Assembly: GCA_026986655.1 (NCBI GenBank) | Contig: JALSOD010000230.1 | Coordinates: 1 to 5,374, forward strand | Direction: 5' to 3' | From: Caldifarciminota bacterium | GTDB lineage: Bacteria > Hydrothermota > Hydrothermia > B15-G9 > WFZT01 | Length of the DNA stretch: 5,374 nt | Shown here: piece after piece, positions 1-5,374 of the stretch | Numbering within the stretch: position 1 is the stretch's first letter | Layout of the letters: each line of letters starts with the position of its first letter | Notes under the pieces: model-generated | Databases searched by the model: none | Seen by the model: only the letters and a program-made list of their open reading frames with translations | Told to the model about the DNA's origin: nothing | Position numbers and translations under genes: made by a program

Positions 1-1641
1 TTCTTAATAAAAGTTGAGATTGGAATTAAACCCGGGCCTATAAAAGATGGAAAGGTTAAACTTGAATACGAGTTTGCAAAAGGGTTGGTCCTCGAACACG
101 AGTTTGTACCTGGTAAAATTTATAATGGATTATTTAATATTAAATCTCTTGGAAGAGATTCTGAGATTGTCAAGTTAGGAGAGAAATTCCTATTTATTGA
201 TTTTTCTGCCTCTATGGTTGGTACCGATTCTGCGGAAATACTAAGTAGTATTGATAAAATCAACGGTATAATTAACGGTATAATTAATCCAGATTCTAAT
301 ATTTATTATTTTTATACTTTTTTTAAAGATACCACCAGAAAAGATACTTGTATTATTGTGCGAAAGGGAGACTCTTCTCTCAGCTCTAATTTTAAAAATA
401 AAGTTACACTGTTCAATTCGTTTTTTAGCCAATTTCAGAAAAAAATTCAATCAAATAATTTTTTAAATAGAAATTCGAGTAAAAAACTTAAGTTTATGTA
501 TATTTTGACAGACGGCCTCCAGGATACTACCTCCGATCCTGAGCCTACAGGATGTACCAATTCTCTGAATCAGTTTGTTTTAAAAACTGTGGATAGTATT
601 ATAGATTTAGTTTCAAATAAAGGATTTTTCATACAGATTGTTCCTCTAATAATTAAGTTGCCTCAATCAAACAAACAGAAGGAATGTTTGAAATCTTTGT
701 GGACACCCATTTTTGAAAAATGTAATTTTGTCCTGTACGATATTTTAAAATTCAACTATGCGTCAATAGAGGAATCTTACACTGTTGGGGAAAAACAAGA
801 AGGGGAGAAAGGCATAGTAACATTTAAAAAAAATGTTGATAAGGCAAGGAAGATAGTTTCCTATATCCAATCTACAAGTTTCCAGGATATTATGCTGATT
901 TCGCAGGTATCGTTAAAGTCACTGACGATTTATTATCCAAGAAAGTATAAAAATGAAGTTAAAAGTTTTGCGGTGGACTTCTCAAAAAGTCCGGCGGAGA
1001 TAAAAAAGGAACTCAAGAAAATAGAGGTTCTCGAGAATAAATGGCAGGTAGAAGATAGAGTCAATCTTATGAAGGAATTAAAGCCCATTTTTGGTAATCT
1101 GTTTACATTCCGCAATTTTAAGTGTTATATAAAATTTCGGAAAGATCCCAAAGGTTATTACTACATTACAAGAGGTTACCTTTTCAATAAAAAAACCAGT
1201 TCTGTGAACTTTCTAACACCTGTTGTGGTAAAGGATCAAAAGTATTATCATGGGATAGAAATACCTTACCAGAAATTTTCCGGTTTATCCGAGGTAGATG
1301 GGAGATTGATTCTCGTATCCTCTAACCCTCCAAATCCTGAAAATACCGTGCTCGTTGTTAAAGTTTTTAAAATGAGAATTTATGGAAAATCTTTCCGGTC
1401 GTTGATCTTCTTTCTTTATGATCTTGTTTATCTTTCAATGATATATTTCGGAATTTATTTGTTAATCGTTTCAAGTGGTTTACCTTCCAGTCTTAAGGAC
1501 TTTTATCTTTCTTCAGGTCTTGTTATGATATTTTTTGCTGTACTTTTTGATATGTCGAATAATGGAGAAATATACTCTTTTGTTTTTTTAACACTATCAA
1601 TTGTTCTTTTATTTAAATATTACCTTGTGGGGAGATTATGA
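1..1641 (+). CDS. VWA-like (MIDAS) protein with three C-terminal membrane segments, 5' partial
   Basis: The frame is open from base 1. The only start-like codon near the edge is TTG at 85, which has no well-spaced Shine-Dalgarno sequence. The 28 codons before it read as ordinary protein (FLIKVEIGIKPG...), so the gene most likely begins upstream of the window. Residues here are counted from TTG 85. A hydrophobic strand followed by D39-F-S41-A-S43 (nt 199-213) is a DxSxS metal-ion-dependent adhesion site. YILTDG at 139-144 (nt 499-516) fits the later VWA strand with its acidic residue. A charged middle (about 235-335) and a probably strand-rich part (about 345-430) follow, then membrane segments near 440-463, 472-489 and 496-514. 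VWA domains bind Mg2+ and mediate protein-protein contacts. The partner here is unknown; the overlapping downstream membrane gene is the obvious candidate. Unlike BatA-type proteins, it has three C-terminal membrane segments. K/R before the first segment suggests a cytoplasmic VWA, but the missing N-terminus leaves topology open. The VWA call is fairly sure; the function is unknown. Confidence 0.8.
   Translation, partial: FLIKVEIGIKPGPIKDGKVKLEYEFAKGLVLEHEFVPGKIYNGLFNIKSLGRDSEIVKLGEKFLFIDFSASMVGTDSAEILSSIDKINGIINGIINPDSNIYYFYTFFKDTTRKDTCIIVRKGDSSLSSNFKNKVTLFNSFFSQFQKKIQSNNFLNRNSSKKLKFMYILTDGLQDTTSDPEPTGCTNSLNQFVLKTVDSIIDLVSNKGFFIQIVPLIIKLPQSNKQKECLKSLWTPIFEKCNFVLYDILKFNYASIEESYTVGEKQEGEKGIVTFKKNVDKARKIVSYIQSTSFQDIMLISQVSLKSLTIYYPRKYKNEVKSFAVDFSKSPAEIKKELKKIEVLENKWQVEDRVNLMKELKPIFGNLFTFRNFKCYIKFRKDPKGYYYITRGYLFNKKTSSVNFLTPVVVKDQKYYHGIEIPYQKFSGLSEVDGRLILVSSNPPNPENTVLVVKVFKMRIYGKSFRSLIFFLYDLVYLSMIYFGIYLLIVSSGLPSSLKDFYLSSGLVMIFFAVLFDMSNNGEIYSFVFLTLSIVLLFKYYLVGRL
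61..114 (+). repeat. Imperfect in-frame 30-nt direct repeat in the VWA gene
   Basis: Codons 61-84 (LEYEFAKG) and 91-114 (LEHEFVPG) match at 17 of 24 bases and 5 of 8 residues, offset by exactly ten codons. The first copy lies before the TTG at 85 and the second after it. The repeat therefore supports bases 1-84 being coding. It may reflect paired beta strands or a small old duplication. Confidence 0.4.
262..285 (+). repeat. Perfect 12-bp tandem duplication (AACGGTATAATT x2)
   Basis: AACGGTATAATT occurs at 262-273 and again at 274-285 with no mismatch. It encodes NGII-NGII, giving a run NGIINGIIN just after the DxSxS motif, where the first VWA helix is expected. The unit is a whole number of codons, so copy-number change would keep the frame. 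This looks like a recent slippage duplication. Confidence 0.85.
819..837. repeat. Short inverted repeat around an A8 tract inside the VWA gene
   Basis: AACATTT (819-825) and AAATGTT (831-837) are perfect reverse complements separated by five A. The right arm begins within the run of eight A at 826-833. In such AT-rich coding DNA this may be chance. It is the kind of homopolymer where slippage would truncate the protein before its membrane segments. Confidence 0.35.
1629..1641 (+). promoter_or_regulatory. Ribosome binding site and ATGA stop/start overlap
   Basis: GGGGAG at 1629-1634 lies inside the last codons of the VWA gene, three bases before ATG 1638. The ATG shares bases with the VWA stop TGA (1639-1641). 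The four-base overlap suggests translational coupling, so the two proteins are probably made together. The spacer is shorter than ideal, which makes reinitiation by terminating ribosomes more likely than independent initiation. Confidence 0.7.
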
Positions 1642-2393
1642 GGAAATATACCCCTTTCTTTGTACTTATAGGAATATTATTTTTACTCGATCTAAAAATT
1701 TTCGTTAGTATTGAAGACAGGATCGATACAATTACCCCCTTTCTGATTTTTAGTGTTATCTTAGCTTTAGTAATATATTTATTTGACCACGGGATTACGA
1801 GCACATCTAAACATCTATGTTCTAATCTAAATCAGAAACAAATTCACTGCATAGCTTACTTGATAAGGTTCCTTTTCGTTCTATTTGTTTTGACTTTACT
1901 CGTCATTGCAATATCAAAGGGCAATTTAAAAGTACTTTTGAAATCGACTGTGCTTGTACCTTTAAGTATCGTTTCTCTTTTATTCTTAATTTTATGTGAA
2001 AATAAACTTAAACTTCATAGAGATGGGAGAAAAGTAGGAAATAAAGACATAGAAAAGATAATTGATTTCGTCATTACTATCTTAACAGCTCTGATTTTTG
2101 CCGTTGCATTTTACTATATTCCCTTCGACTCCCCATTGCCAAGGTTCCTTTTCCCTGTAGGTGTAATTTCAATAATTGCATTCAGTTTTGCTTTGCATAA
2201 AAGTTTTGAACCCGGATCAAGAGATTATGTATTGCAAATATTTCTATTATTAATACTTGTGTATTTTGCAATAATTAGTATTTTCCTGAGACTATACACC
2301 ACCTCCTTTTTCTCAAGGAATATCCTTGTATTTTTATCCCTTGTGGGACTTTTTATATCAAGTCTATTGTTTTCATTCCAGAGTCGCAGGTAA
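1638..2393 (+). CDS. Eight-segment integral membrane protein of unknown function
   Basis: This 251-residue protein is almost entirely hydrophobic, and I recognise no family. Membrane segments are visible near residues 5-23, 32-49, 73-93, 102-120, 141-161, 168-187, 199-217 and 228-246. The longest polar loop (121-140, with several K and R) and the basic N- and C-termini (MRKY, SRR) fit an N-in/C-in arrangement with eight segments. There is no cleavable signal peptide, no nucleotide-binding or protease motif, and no pattern of buried catalytic residues that I can identify. The start is fixed by the overlap with the upstream stop and by GGGGAG just before it. Coupling to the VWA gene suggests the products act together, perhaps as a membrane complex in which the VWA domain binds a partner; this is inference. 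Its composition is AT-rich like the VWA gene and unlike the genes after it. The stop TAA at 2391 is followed by a 65-base gap. Confidence 0.85.
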   Translation: MRKYTPFFVLIGILFLLDLKIFVSIEDRIDTITPFLIFSVILALVIYLFDHGITSTSKHLCSNLNQKQIHCIAYLIRFLFVLFVLTLLVIAISKGNLKVLLKSTVLVPLSIVSLLFLILCENKLKLHRDGRKVGNKDIEKIIDFVITILTALIFAVAFYYIPFDSPLPRFLFPVGVISIIAFSFALHKSFEPGSRDYVLQIFLLLILVYFAIISIFLRLYTTSFFSRNILVFLSLVGLFISSLLFSFQSRR

Positions 2394-2395
2394 CA

Positions 2396-2422
2396 GTAAA
2401 TTCATAGACATCCAGAATTTAC
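2396..2422. promoter_or_regulatory. 8-bp perfect inverted repeat, possible operator or weak hairpin
   Basis: GTAAATTC (2396-2403) and GAATTTAC (2415-2422) are exact reverse complements with 11 bases between them. The element starts three bases after the stop of the eight-segment protein and ends 24 bases before the TATAAT box. No T-run follows the right arm (it is followed by CCCACTA), so a standard intrinsic terminator is unlikely. A dimeric regulator site for the channel gene, or a 3'-end RNA stem for the upstream transcript, fits better. The function is inferred only from position and symmetry. Confidence 0.45.
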
Positions 2423-2446
2423 CCCACTATTTCAAGAGCTACCCAT

Positions 2447-2452
2447 TATAAT
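2447..2452 (+). promoter_or_regulatory. Candidate -10 box (TATAAT) for the channel gene
   Basis: A perfect TATAAT lies in the only substantial gap between the first two genes and the channel gene. No good -35 hexamer stands 16-18 bases upstream; the nearest resemblance, TTTACC at 2418, is 23 bases away and overlaps the inverted repeat. If it is used, transcription would begin near 2459, at or very close to the first ATG of the channel gene, giving an almost leaderless message. A chance TATAAT in AT-rich DNA cannot be excluded. Confidence 0.45.
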
Positions 2453-2458
2453 TTAAAA

Positions 2459-3469
2459 ATGCGGTATTTTGATAAGATGGAGCAGTTAAGGAGGAACGGA
2501 ATTAAGGGAGTAATCCTTCTGCTGCTATGGATTGTCATCGGTACACTGGGTTTTATGATAATCGAACACTGGAGTCTGCTCGATTCTTTCTACATGACTG
2601 TGATTACCATCTCCACTGTAGGTTATGGGGAGGTTCACCCTCTCTCTTCAGATGGCAGGATTTTCGCAAGTTTCCTTATAATAGTAACACTCGGCACCGT
2701 TTTCTATGTATTCACCATGTTTGGTCAATTTTTTATTGAAGGAGAGATCTCAGGAGTCTTTGCAAAAAGCAGGAGACAGAAGAAGATGAACAGGTTAAAG
2801 GATCACTTTATCGTTTGTGGTTATGGCCGTATTGGCAGGACAGTTGTCATGGGGCTTGAGAAGGAGAGGGTTCCGTTTGTAGTGATCGACAATAACCAGG
2901 AGCTTGAGCGAGAATTCGAGGAAAAGGGTTATTTTTTCCTGATTGACGATGCCACAGAGGAAGAGGTTCTGAAGAATGCAGGGGTTGAACGCGCAAAAGC
3001 GGTTATATCTCTGTTGCCGACAGATGCGGATAATCTTTATGTTTCCATAACAGCTAAAGGGTTAAATCCTTCTGTACTCGTTGTTACCAGGGCTATTGAC
3101 GAAAAGGCCGAGATAAAAATGAAAAAAGTCGGTGTTGATCATGTCATCTCTCCATACAAAATTGCGGGTAACAGGATTTTGAACTCCGCTCTCAAGCCCA
3201 CGGTCGTGGAGTTTCTTGAGCTTGTGACCCATAGAGAGTACCTTCACCTTGGACTTGAGGAAATAAAAATAGGGGAAAGTTCACCTCTTAAAGGGAAATC
3301 CATCAGGGAACTTGACATGAGAAGGAAGTTTGGTGTTATAGTGATAGCGATAAAAAAGAAAAATGGAGAAATGAGGTTTAATCCGGAACCAGAGGAAATT
3401 TTTGAGGAGGGGGATACCGCTGTTCTACTGGGGCGGGAAGATGACTTAAAGAGGCTTCAGGCAGGGTGA
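2459..3469 (+). CDS. Two-TM potassium channel with RCK (TrkA-N/TrkA-C) gating domain
   Basis: An inner-membrane K+ channel subunit of MthK-like architecture (336 residues), expected to form tetramers. Membrane segment 1 spans about 17-36, the pore helix 41-52, the filter T53-V-G-Y-G57-E58, and segment 2 about 68-93 with G79 as a likely hinge. The RCK domain begins near 113 with Rossmann loop G121-Y-G-R-I-G126 and the acidic strand end VVID144, a pattern that favours NAD(H) or another nucleotide as ligand. A TrkA-C domain fills about 255-333. From a remembered alignment to MthK, the Ca2+ ligand Asp184 corresponds to D189, but Glu210 and Glu212 correspond to R211 and I213, so MthK-type Ca2+ gating is doubtful. 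The start is uncertain: neither ATG 2459 nor ATG 2477 (residue 7) has a clear ribosome site, and family members often begin about where residue 7 lies. AAGGAGG at 2488-2494 precedes only an ATT codon. The stop overlaps the next gene by four bases. Confidence 0.93.
   Translation: MRYFDKMEQLRRNGIKGVILLLLWIVIGTLGFMIIEHWSLLDSFYMTVITISTVGYGEVHPLSSDGRIFASFLIIVTLGTVFYVFTMFGQFFIEGEISGVFAKSRRQKKMNRLKDHFIVCGYGRIGRTVVMGLEKERVPFVVIDNNQELEREFEEKGYFFLIDDATEEEVLKNAGVERAKAVISLLPTDADNLYVSITAKGLNPSVLVVTRAIDEKAEIKMKKVGVDHVISPYKIAGNRILNSALKPTVVEFLELVTHREYLHLGLEEIKIGESSPLKGKSIRELDMRRKFGVIVIAIKKKNGEMRFNPEPEEIFEEGDTAVLLGREDDLKRLQAG
2771..2788 (+). promoter_or_regulatory. Possible internal start for a free RCK subunit
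   Basis: AGGAG at 2771-2775 stands ten bases before an in-frame ATG at 2786 (residue M110). That position is the linker between membrane segment 2 and the RCK Rossmann fold. In MthK an internal start at the equivalent place (Met107) makes soluble RCK subunits that complete an octameric gating ring. The local AG-rich sequence also encodes a basic linker (SRRQKK), so the ribosome-site resemblance could be incidental. Confidence 0.4.
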
Positions 3470-4545
3470 AAAGGTTAGATCGTTACTTCATAAAAGAGTT
3501 CTATAGATGGCTTATCCTTATGCTTGCAGCTGTTATTCTACTTTTTATTATCGTCAACTTTTTTGAGACGCTGGATAAATTTGTGGACAGAAAACCTTCT
3601 ATTTTTTCCATCCTGAAATATTATCTTTACCAGATTCCGTATCTTGTGGTATTACTTTTTCCCATGGCTCATTTACTCGCAAGCTTTTTCTCGGTGGGGG
3701 AGATGGCAAGACGGCTTGAGATCCTTGCGATAAAGGCTTCAGGGATAAACTTACATCGAATCCTTATAGTACTCGGATTTGCAGGACTTCTGGACTCGGG
3801 AATTTCCTTTGTCGTCGGTGAATTTTTTATGCCCGAAGCCAATAGGAAGTTCAGGTATGTTAAAACGGTGGAGATAGAAAAGAAGAGATCTCCTTTTAAG
3901 AGAATTTTTGCGAGAAACCTGAGTTTTTTTGGAAAATCCGGGTATCTTTACTTTTTTAAATACATAAGTTCGAGAAACAACAGGGGAATTTCGCCTATAG
4001 TTATGAAAATCAGAAACGGCCGCGTTGTTCAAAGGATAGATGCTCGTGATGGGGTTTACAGGGACAGTATGTGGGTTTTCAAAGATGTAACGGTGAGGGA
4101 CTTTTTTGACGGCGAGGTTAAAGTTGAATTTTACAGGGAAAAAGAATTTCCTGAACTCACAGAATCTCCTTTCGAGCTATTGCAGGAGCAGTACAGACTG
4201 GACGAGATGAGTGTATTTGATTTGAAAAAGAAGCTTTCTGCACTAAAATCAGCGGGTCTTGATTATTTGAAGATTCTTGCAGAGATCCACATAAGGATTG
4301 CGTTCCCATTTGCCAACTTCGTAATTCTCTTTTTCTCTCTACCCCTTGCCATGTCCATGAGAGGGAAGGGGAGGACCCTGGGATTCGGCCTTTCTGTCCT
4401 CCTCTCCTTCGTTTACTGGGGAATACTCCAGTCTTCAAAAATAATGGGACAGCTCGGGAAGATGGATCCCCTTCTGGCTGCATGGACCCCCAACATTCTT
4501 TTTTTCCTACCCGGTTTATATTTTGTTTTTAAACTTCGTAGATGA
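3466..4545 (+). CDS. lptG: LptF/LptG-family lipopolysaccharide export permease, LptG-like
   Basis: This is an inner-membrane subunit of the LptB2FGC transporter, which extracts lipopolysaccharide and passes it to the periplasmic bridge. At 359 residues it has the usual family length and layout. Membrane segments lie near 12-34, 54-75 and 97-119, a periplasmic beta-rich (jellyroll) domain occupies about 125-235, and segments near 276-297, 304-323 and 336-356 follow. The N-terminus RLDRYFIKEF, the FFETLDKF region at 32-39 and the MARRLEILAIKASGINLHRI stretch at 80-99 (the cytoplasmic coupling-helix area that meets LptB) resemble LptG more than LptF. The split between the two is from memory. Start GTG 3466 overlaps the channel stop (GTGA), which suggests coupling; GAGG at 3451 is the only nearby ribosome-site-like sequence. 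No partner lptF, lptB or lptC is in the window, so the partner must be encoded elsewhere, or this is one of two similar permeases. Confidence 0.92.
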   Translation: MKRLDRYFIKEFYRWLILMLAAVILLFIIVNFFETLDKFVDRKPSIFSILKYYLYQIPYLVVLLFPMAHLLASFFSVGEMARRLEILAIKASGINLHRILIVLGFAGLLDSGISFVVGEFFMPEANRKFRYVKTVEIEKKRSPFKRIFARNLSFFGKSGYLYFFKYISSRNNRGISPIVMKIRNGRVVQRIDARDGVYRDSMWVFKDVTVRDFFDGEVKVEFYREKEFPELTESPFELLQEQYRLDEMSVFDLKKKLSALKSAGLDYLKILAEIHIRIAFPFANFVILFFSLPLAMSMRGKGRTLGFGLSVLLSFVYWGILQSSKIMGQLGKMDPLLAAWTPNILFFLPGLYFVFKLRR

Positions 4546-4548
4546 CCT

Positions 4549-4577
4549 TTGATAGTTCCTGAGGGCTTCATTAATCT
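4549..4577 (+). promoter_or_regulatory. Weak promoter-like sequence before thiD
   Basis: TTGATA (4549-4554, five of six to the -35 consensus) is followed after 17 bases by TAATCT (4572-4577, only three of six to the -10 consensus). It lies in the 58-base gap between the permease and thiD. It could give thiD a start of its own, but the poor -10 makes read-through from upstream just as likely. Confidence 0.2.
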
Positions 4578-4590
4578 AAAACTCAAAAAG

Positions 4591-4606
4591 AAGGAGTGCA
4601 GCCATG
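4591..4606 (+). promoter_or_regulatory. Ribosome binding site fixing the thiD start
   Basis: AAGGAG (4591-4596) stands seven bases before ATG 4604, the best ribosome site before any gene in the window. It settles the thiD start, which also matches the usual N-terminus of the family. It suggests thiD is translated independently of the upstream overlapping pair. Confidence 0.85.
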
Positions 4607-5374
4607 AAGATACCATCGGTATTAACCATTGCCGGTTCTGACAGTGGAGGGGGAGCGGGAATACAGGCGGATTTGAAGACATACACGGCTATAGGCGTCT
4701 TCGGTATGAGTGCCATTACATCACTTACTGCTCAGAATACCACAGGTGTATATGGCATATTTGATGTCTCACCGGATTTCGTCGAAAAGCAGATTGATGT
4801 AATTTTCGAAGACCTCCATGTGGATGTTGTGAAGACAGGGATGCTTTCCAATGAAGGGATTATCAGGGCTGTCGTCAGGTCTCTCAAGAAGTGGAAGTTT
4901 AAAAAAATCGTCATCGATCCTGTTATGAGGGCCAAAGGTGGGGATCCCCTTCTTGTTCCAGAGGCTACGAAGGCTCTTATCGACAGTTTTTTACCCATGG
5001 GCTTTATCGTTACGCCAAATCTTCCCGAGGCAGAAGTTCTATCCGGAATGAAGATAGGTTCAATTGATGACATGATTGAAGCAGCAAAGAAAATACAAGC
5101 CCTTGGGCCCTCTCATGTGTTGATGAAAGGTGGACATCTTGAAGATTCCAGTGAGGCTGTTGACATCCTTTACGACGGTCAAAACTTTTATAAGTTTACT
5201 GCAGAAAGGATTAAGACAAAGAACACCCATGGCACAGGATGCACTTATGCATCAGCAATAGCAGCCTATCTTGCAAAGGAATTTGATGTTGTAGAAGCCG
5301 TTAAAAGTGCCAAAATTTTTGTAACCGGTGGAGTTAAGTACGGTCTTGAGCATGGAAGCGGGCACGGGCCTGTA
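4604..5374 (+). CDS. thiD: Hydroxymethylpyrimidine / HMP-phosphate kinase, 3' partial
   Basis: ThiD phosphorylates 4-amino-5-hydroxymethyl-2-methylpyrimidine, then its monophosphate, giving the pyrimidine diphosphate used to build thiamine phosphate in the cytoplasm. It is a ribokinase-like fold. Visible signatures are AGSDSGGGAGIQADLK (10-25), SLTAQNT (40-46) with Q44 as the pyrimidine-contacting glutamine known in Salmonella ThiD, KTGML (77-81), DPVMRAKGG (105-113), TPNLPEAEVL (137-146), the anion-hole loop HGTGCT (209-214) with C213 matching the proposed catalytic cysteine, and GHGPV at the edge. The 257 codons present, against roughly 265-270 for stand-alone ThiD, mean only a short tail is missing. 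A C-terminal fusion such as ThiN, seen in some lineages, cannot be ruled out. No other thiamine gene is in view. The gene lies 58 bases after the permease on the same strand, without a clear terminator between, so co-transcription is possible. Confidence 0.96.
   Translation, partial: MKIPSVLTIAGSDSGGGAGIQADLKTYTAIGVFGMSAITSLTAQNTTGVYGIFDVSPDFVEKQIDVIFEDLHVDVVKTGMLSNEGIIRAVVRSLKKWKFKKIVIDPVMRAKGGDPLLVPEATKALIDSFLPMGFIVTPNLPEAEVLSGMKIGSIDDMIEAAKKIQALGPSHVLMKGGHLEDSSEAVDILYDGQNFYKFTAERIKTKNTHGTGCTYASAIAAYLAKEFDVVEAVKSAKIFVTGGVKYGLEHGSGHGPV

Noticed and set aside
2394..2430. Intrinsic terminator after the eight-segment protein
   Set aside because: The inverted repeat is AT-rich and followed by CCCACTA rather than a T-run, so it is listed as a possible operator or hairpin instead.
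2488..2503. AAGGAGG six bases before an in-frame ATT (2501), suggesting a rare ATT start for the channel
   Set aside because: AGG AGG simply encodes two arginines, a common codon here, and an ATT start would leave almost nothing before membrane segment 1. ATG 2477 or 2459 is more plausible, though start mapping would settle it.
2527..2739. 70-codon + strand frame within the channel gene
   Set aside because: It is out of frame across the pore and filter region of the channel, and its Cys/His/Phe/Arg-rich translation is typical of a frame-shifted shadow.
4546..4590. Intrinsic terminator between the permease and thiD
   Set aside because: I find no GC-rich stem followed by a T-run in the gap.
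4546..4603. Possible TPP riboswitch before thiD (CTGAGG at 4559-4564)
   Set aside because: The gap is only 58 bases, shorter than a TPP aptamer, and no other conserved THI-box segments or paired stems are present.
4157..4682. Long open frames on the - strand (4157-4483 and 4413-4682)
   Set aside because: They run antisense through the permease and the thiD start, overlap each other, and encode low-complexity basic sequence with no recognisable domain. They are shadows of the well-supported + strand genes.
4732..5073. 113-codon open frame on the - strand
   Set aside because: It lies wholly inside thiD, whose + strand motifs are unmistakable; it is an antisense shadow.

Overview
This window comes from a bacterial chromosome and holds five genes, all on the + strand and packed tightly. 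A LptF/LptG-family lipopolysaccharide-export permease points to a diderm (outer-membrane) bacterium. Base composition is AT-rich to moderate, and AGA/AGG/ATA codons are common. I cannot name the organism or its phylum from the sequence. There are no RNA genes, insertion sequences, CRISPR arrays or replication origins that I can see, and no gene-free stretch longer than 65 bases.

Layout. Positions 1-1641 are the 3' part of a gene, already open at the window edge, for a von Willebrand factor A (VWA)-like protein with a DxSxS metal-binding motif and three C-terminal membrane segments. Its stop overlaps (ATGA) the start of a 251-residue protein with about eight membrane segments (1638-2393). I do not recognise either as a named family; together they look like a two-gene membrane module. 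A 65-base gap (2394-2458) holds an 8-bp inverted repeat and a perfect TATAAT box. It is followed by a two-membrane-segment K+ channel with a cytoplasmic RCK (TrkA-N/TrkA-C) gating ring (2459-3469). The channel's stop overlaps (GTGA) the start of an LptG-like permease (3466-4545). After 58 bases, a well-marked ribosome binding site precedes thiD, the hydroxymethylpyrimidine (phosphate) kinase of thiamine biosynthesis (4604 to the window end, 3' incomplete).

How they fit. The two halves differ. Sampled 60-base lines in the first two genes have 15-20 G+C, and sampled lines from the channel onward have 24-31. The break falls at the intergenic gap, so the VWA/8-TM pair may be a transferred or fast-evolving accessory unit beside a conserved housekeeping block. 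The channel and LptG are probably translationally coupled, and thiD may belong to the same transcript. The best candidate for something undescribed is the VWA + 8-TM pair. The best mechanistic point is a possible internal start in the channel gene that would make a separate RCK subunit, as in the archaeal channel MthK.
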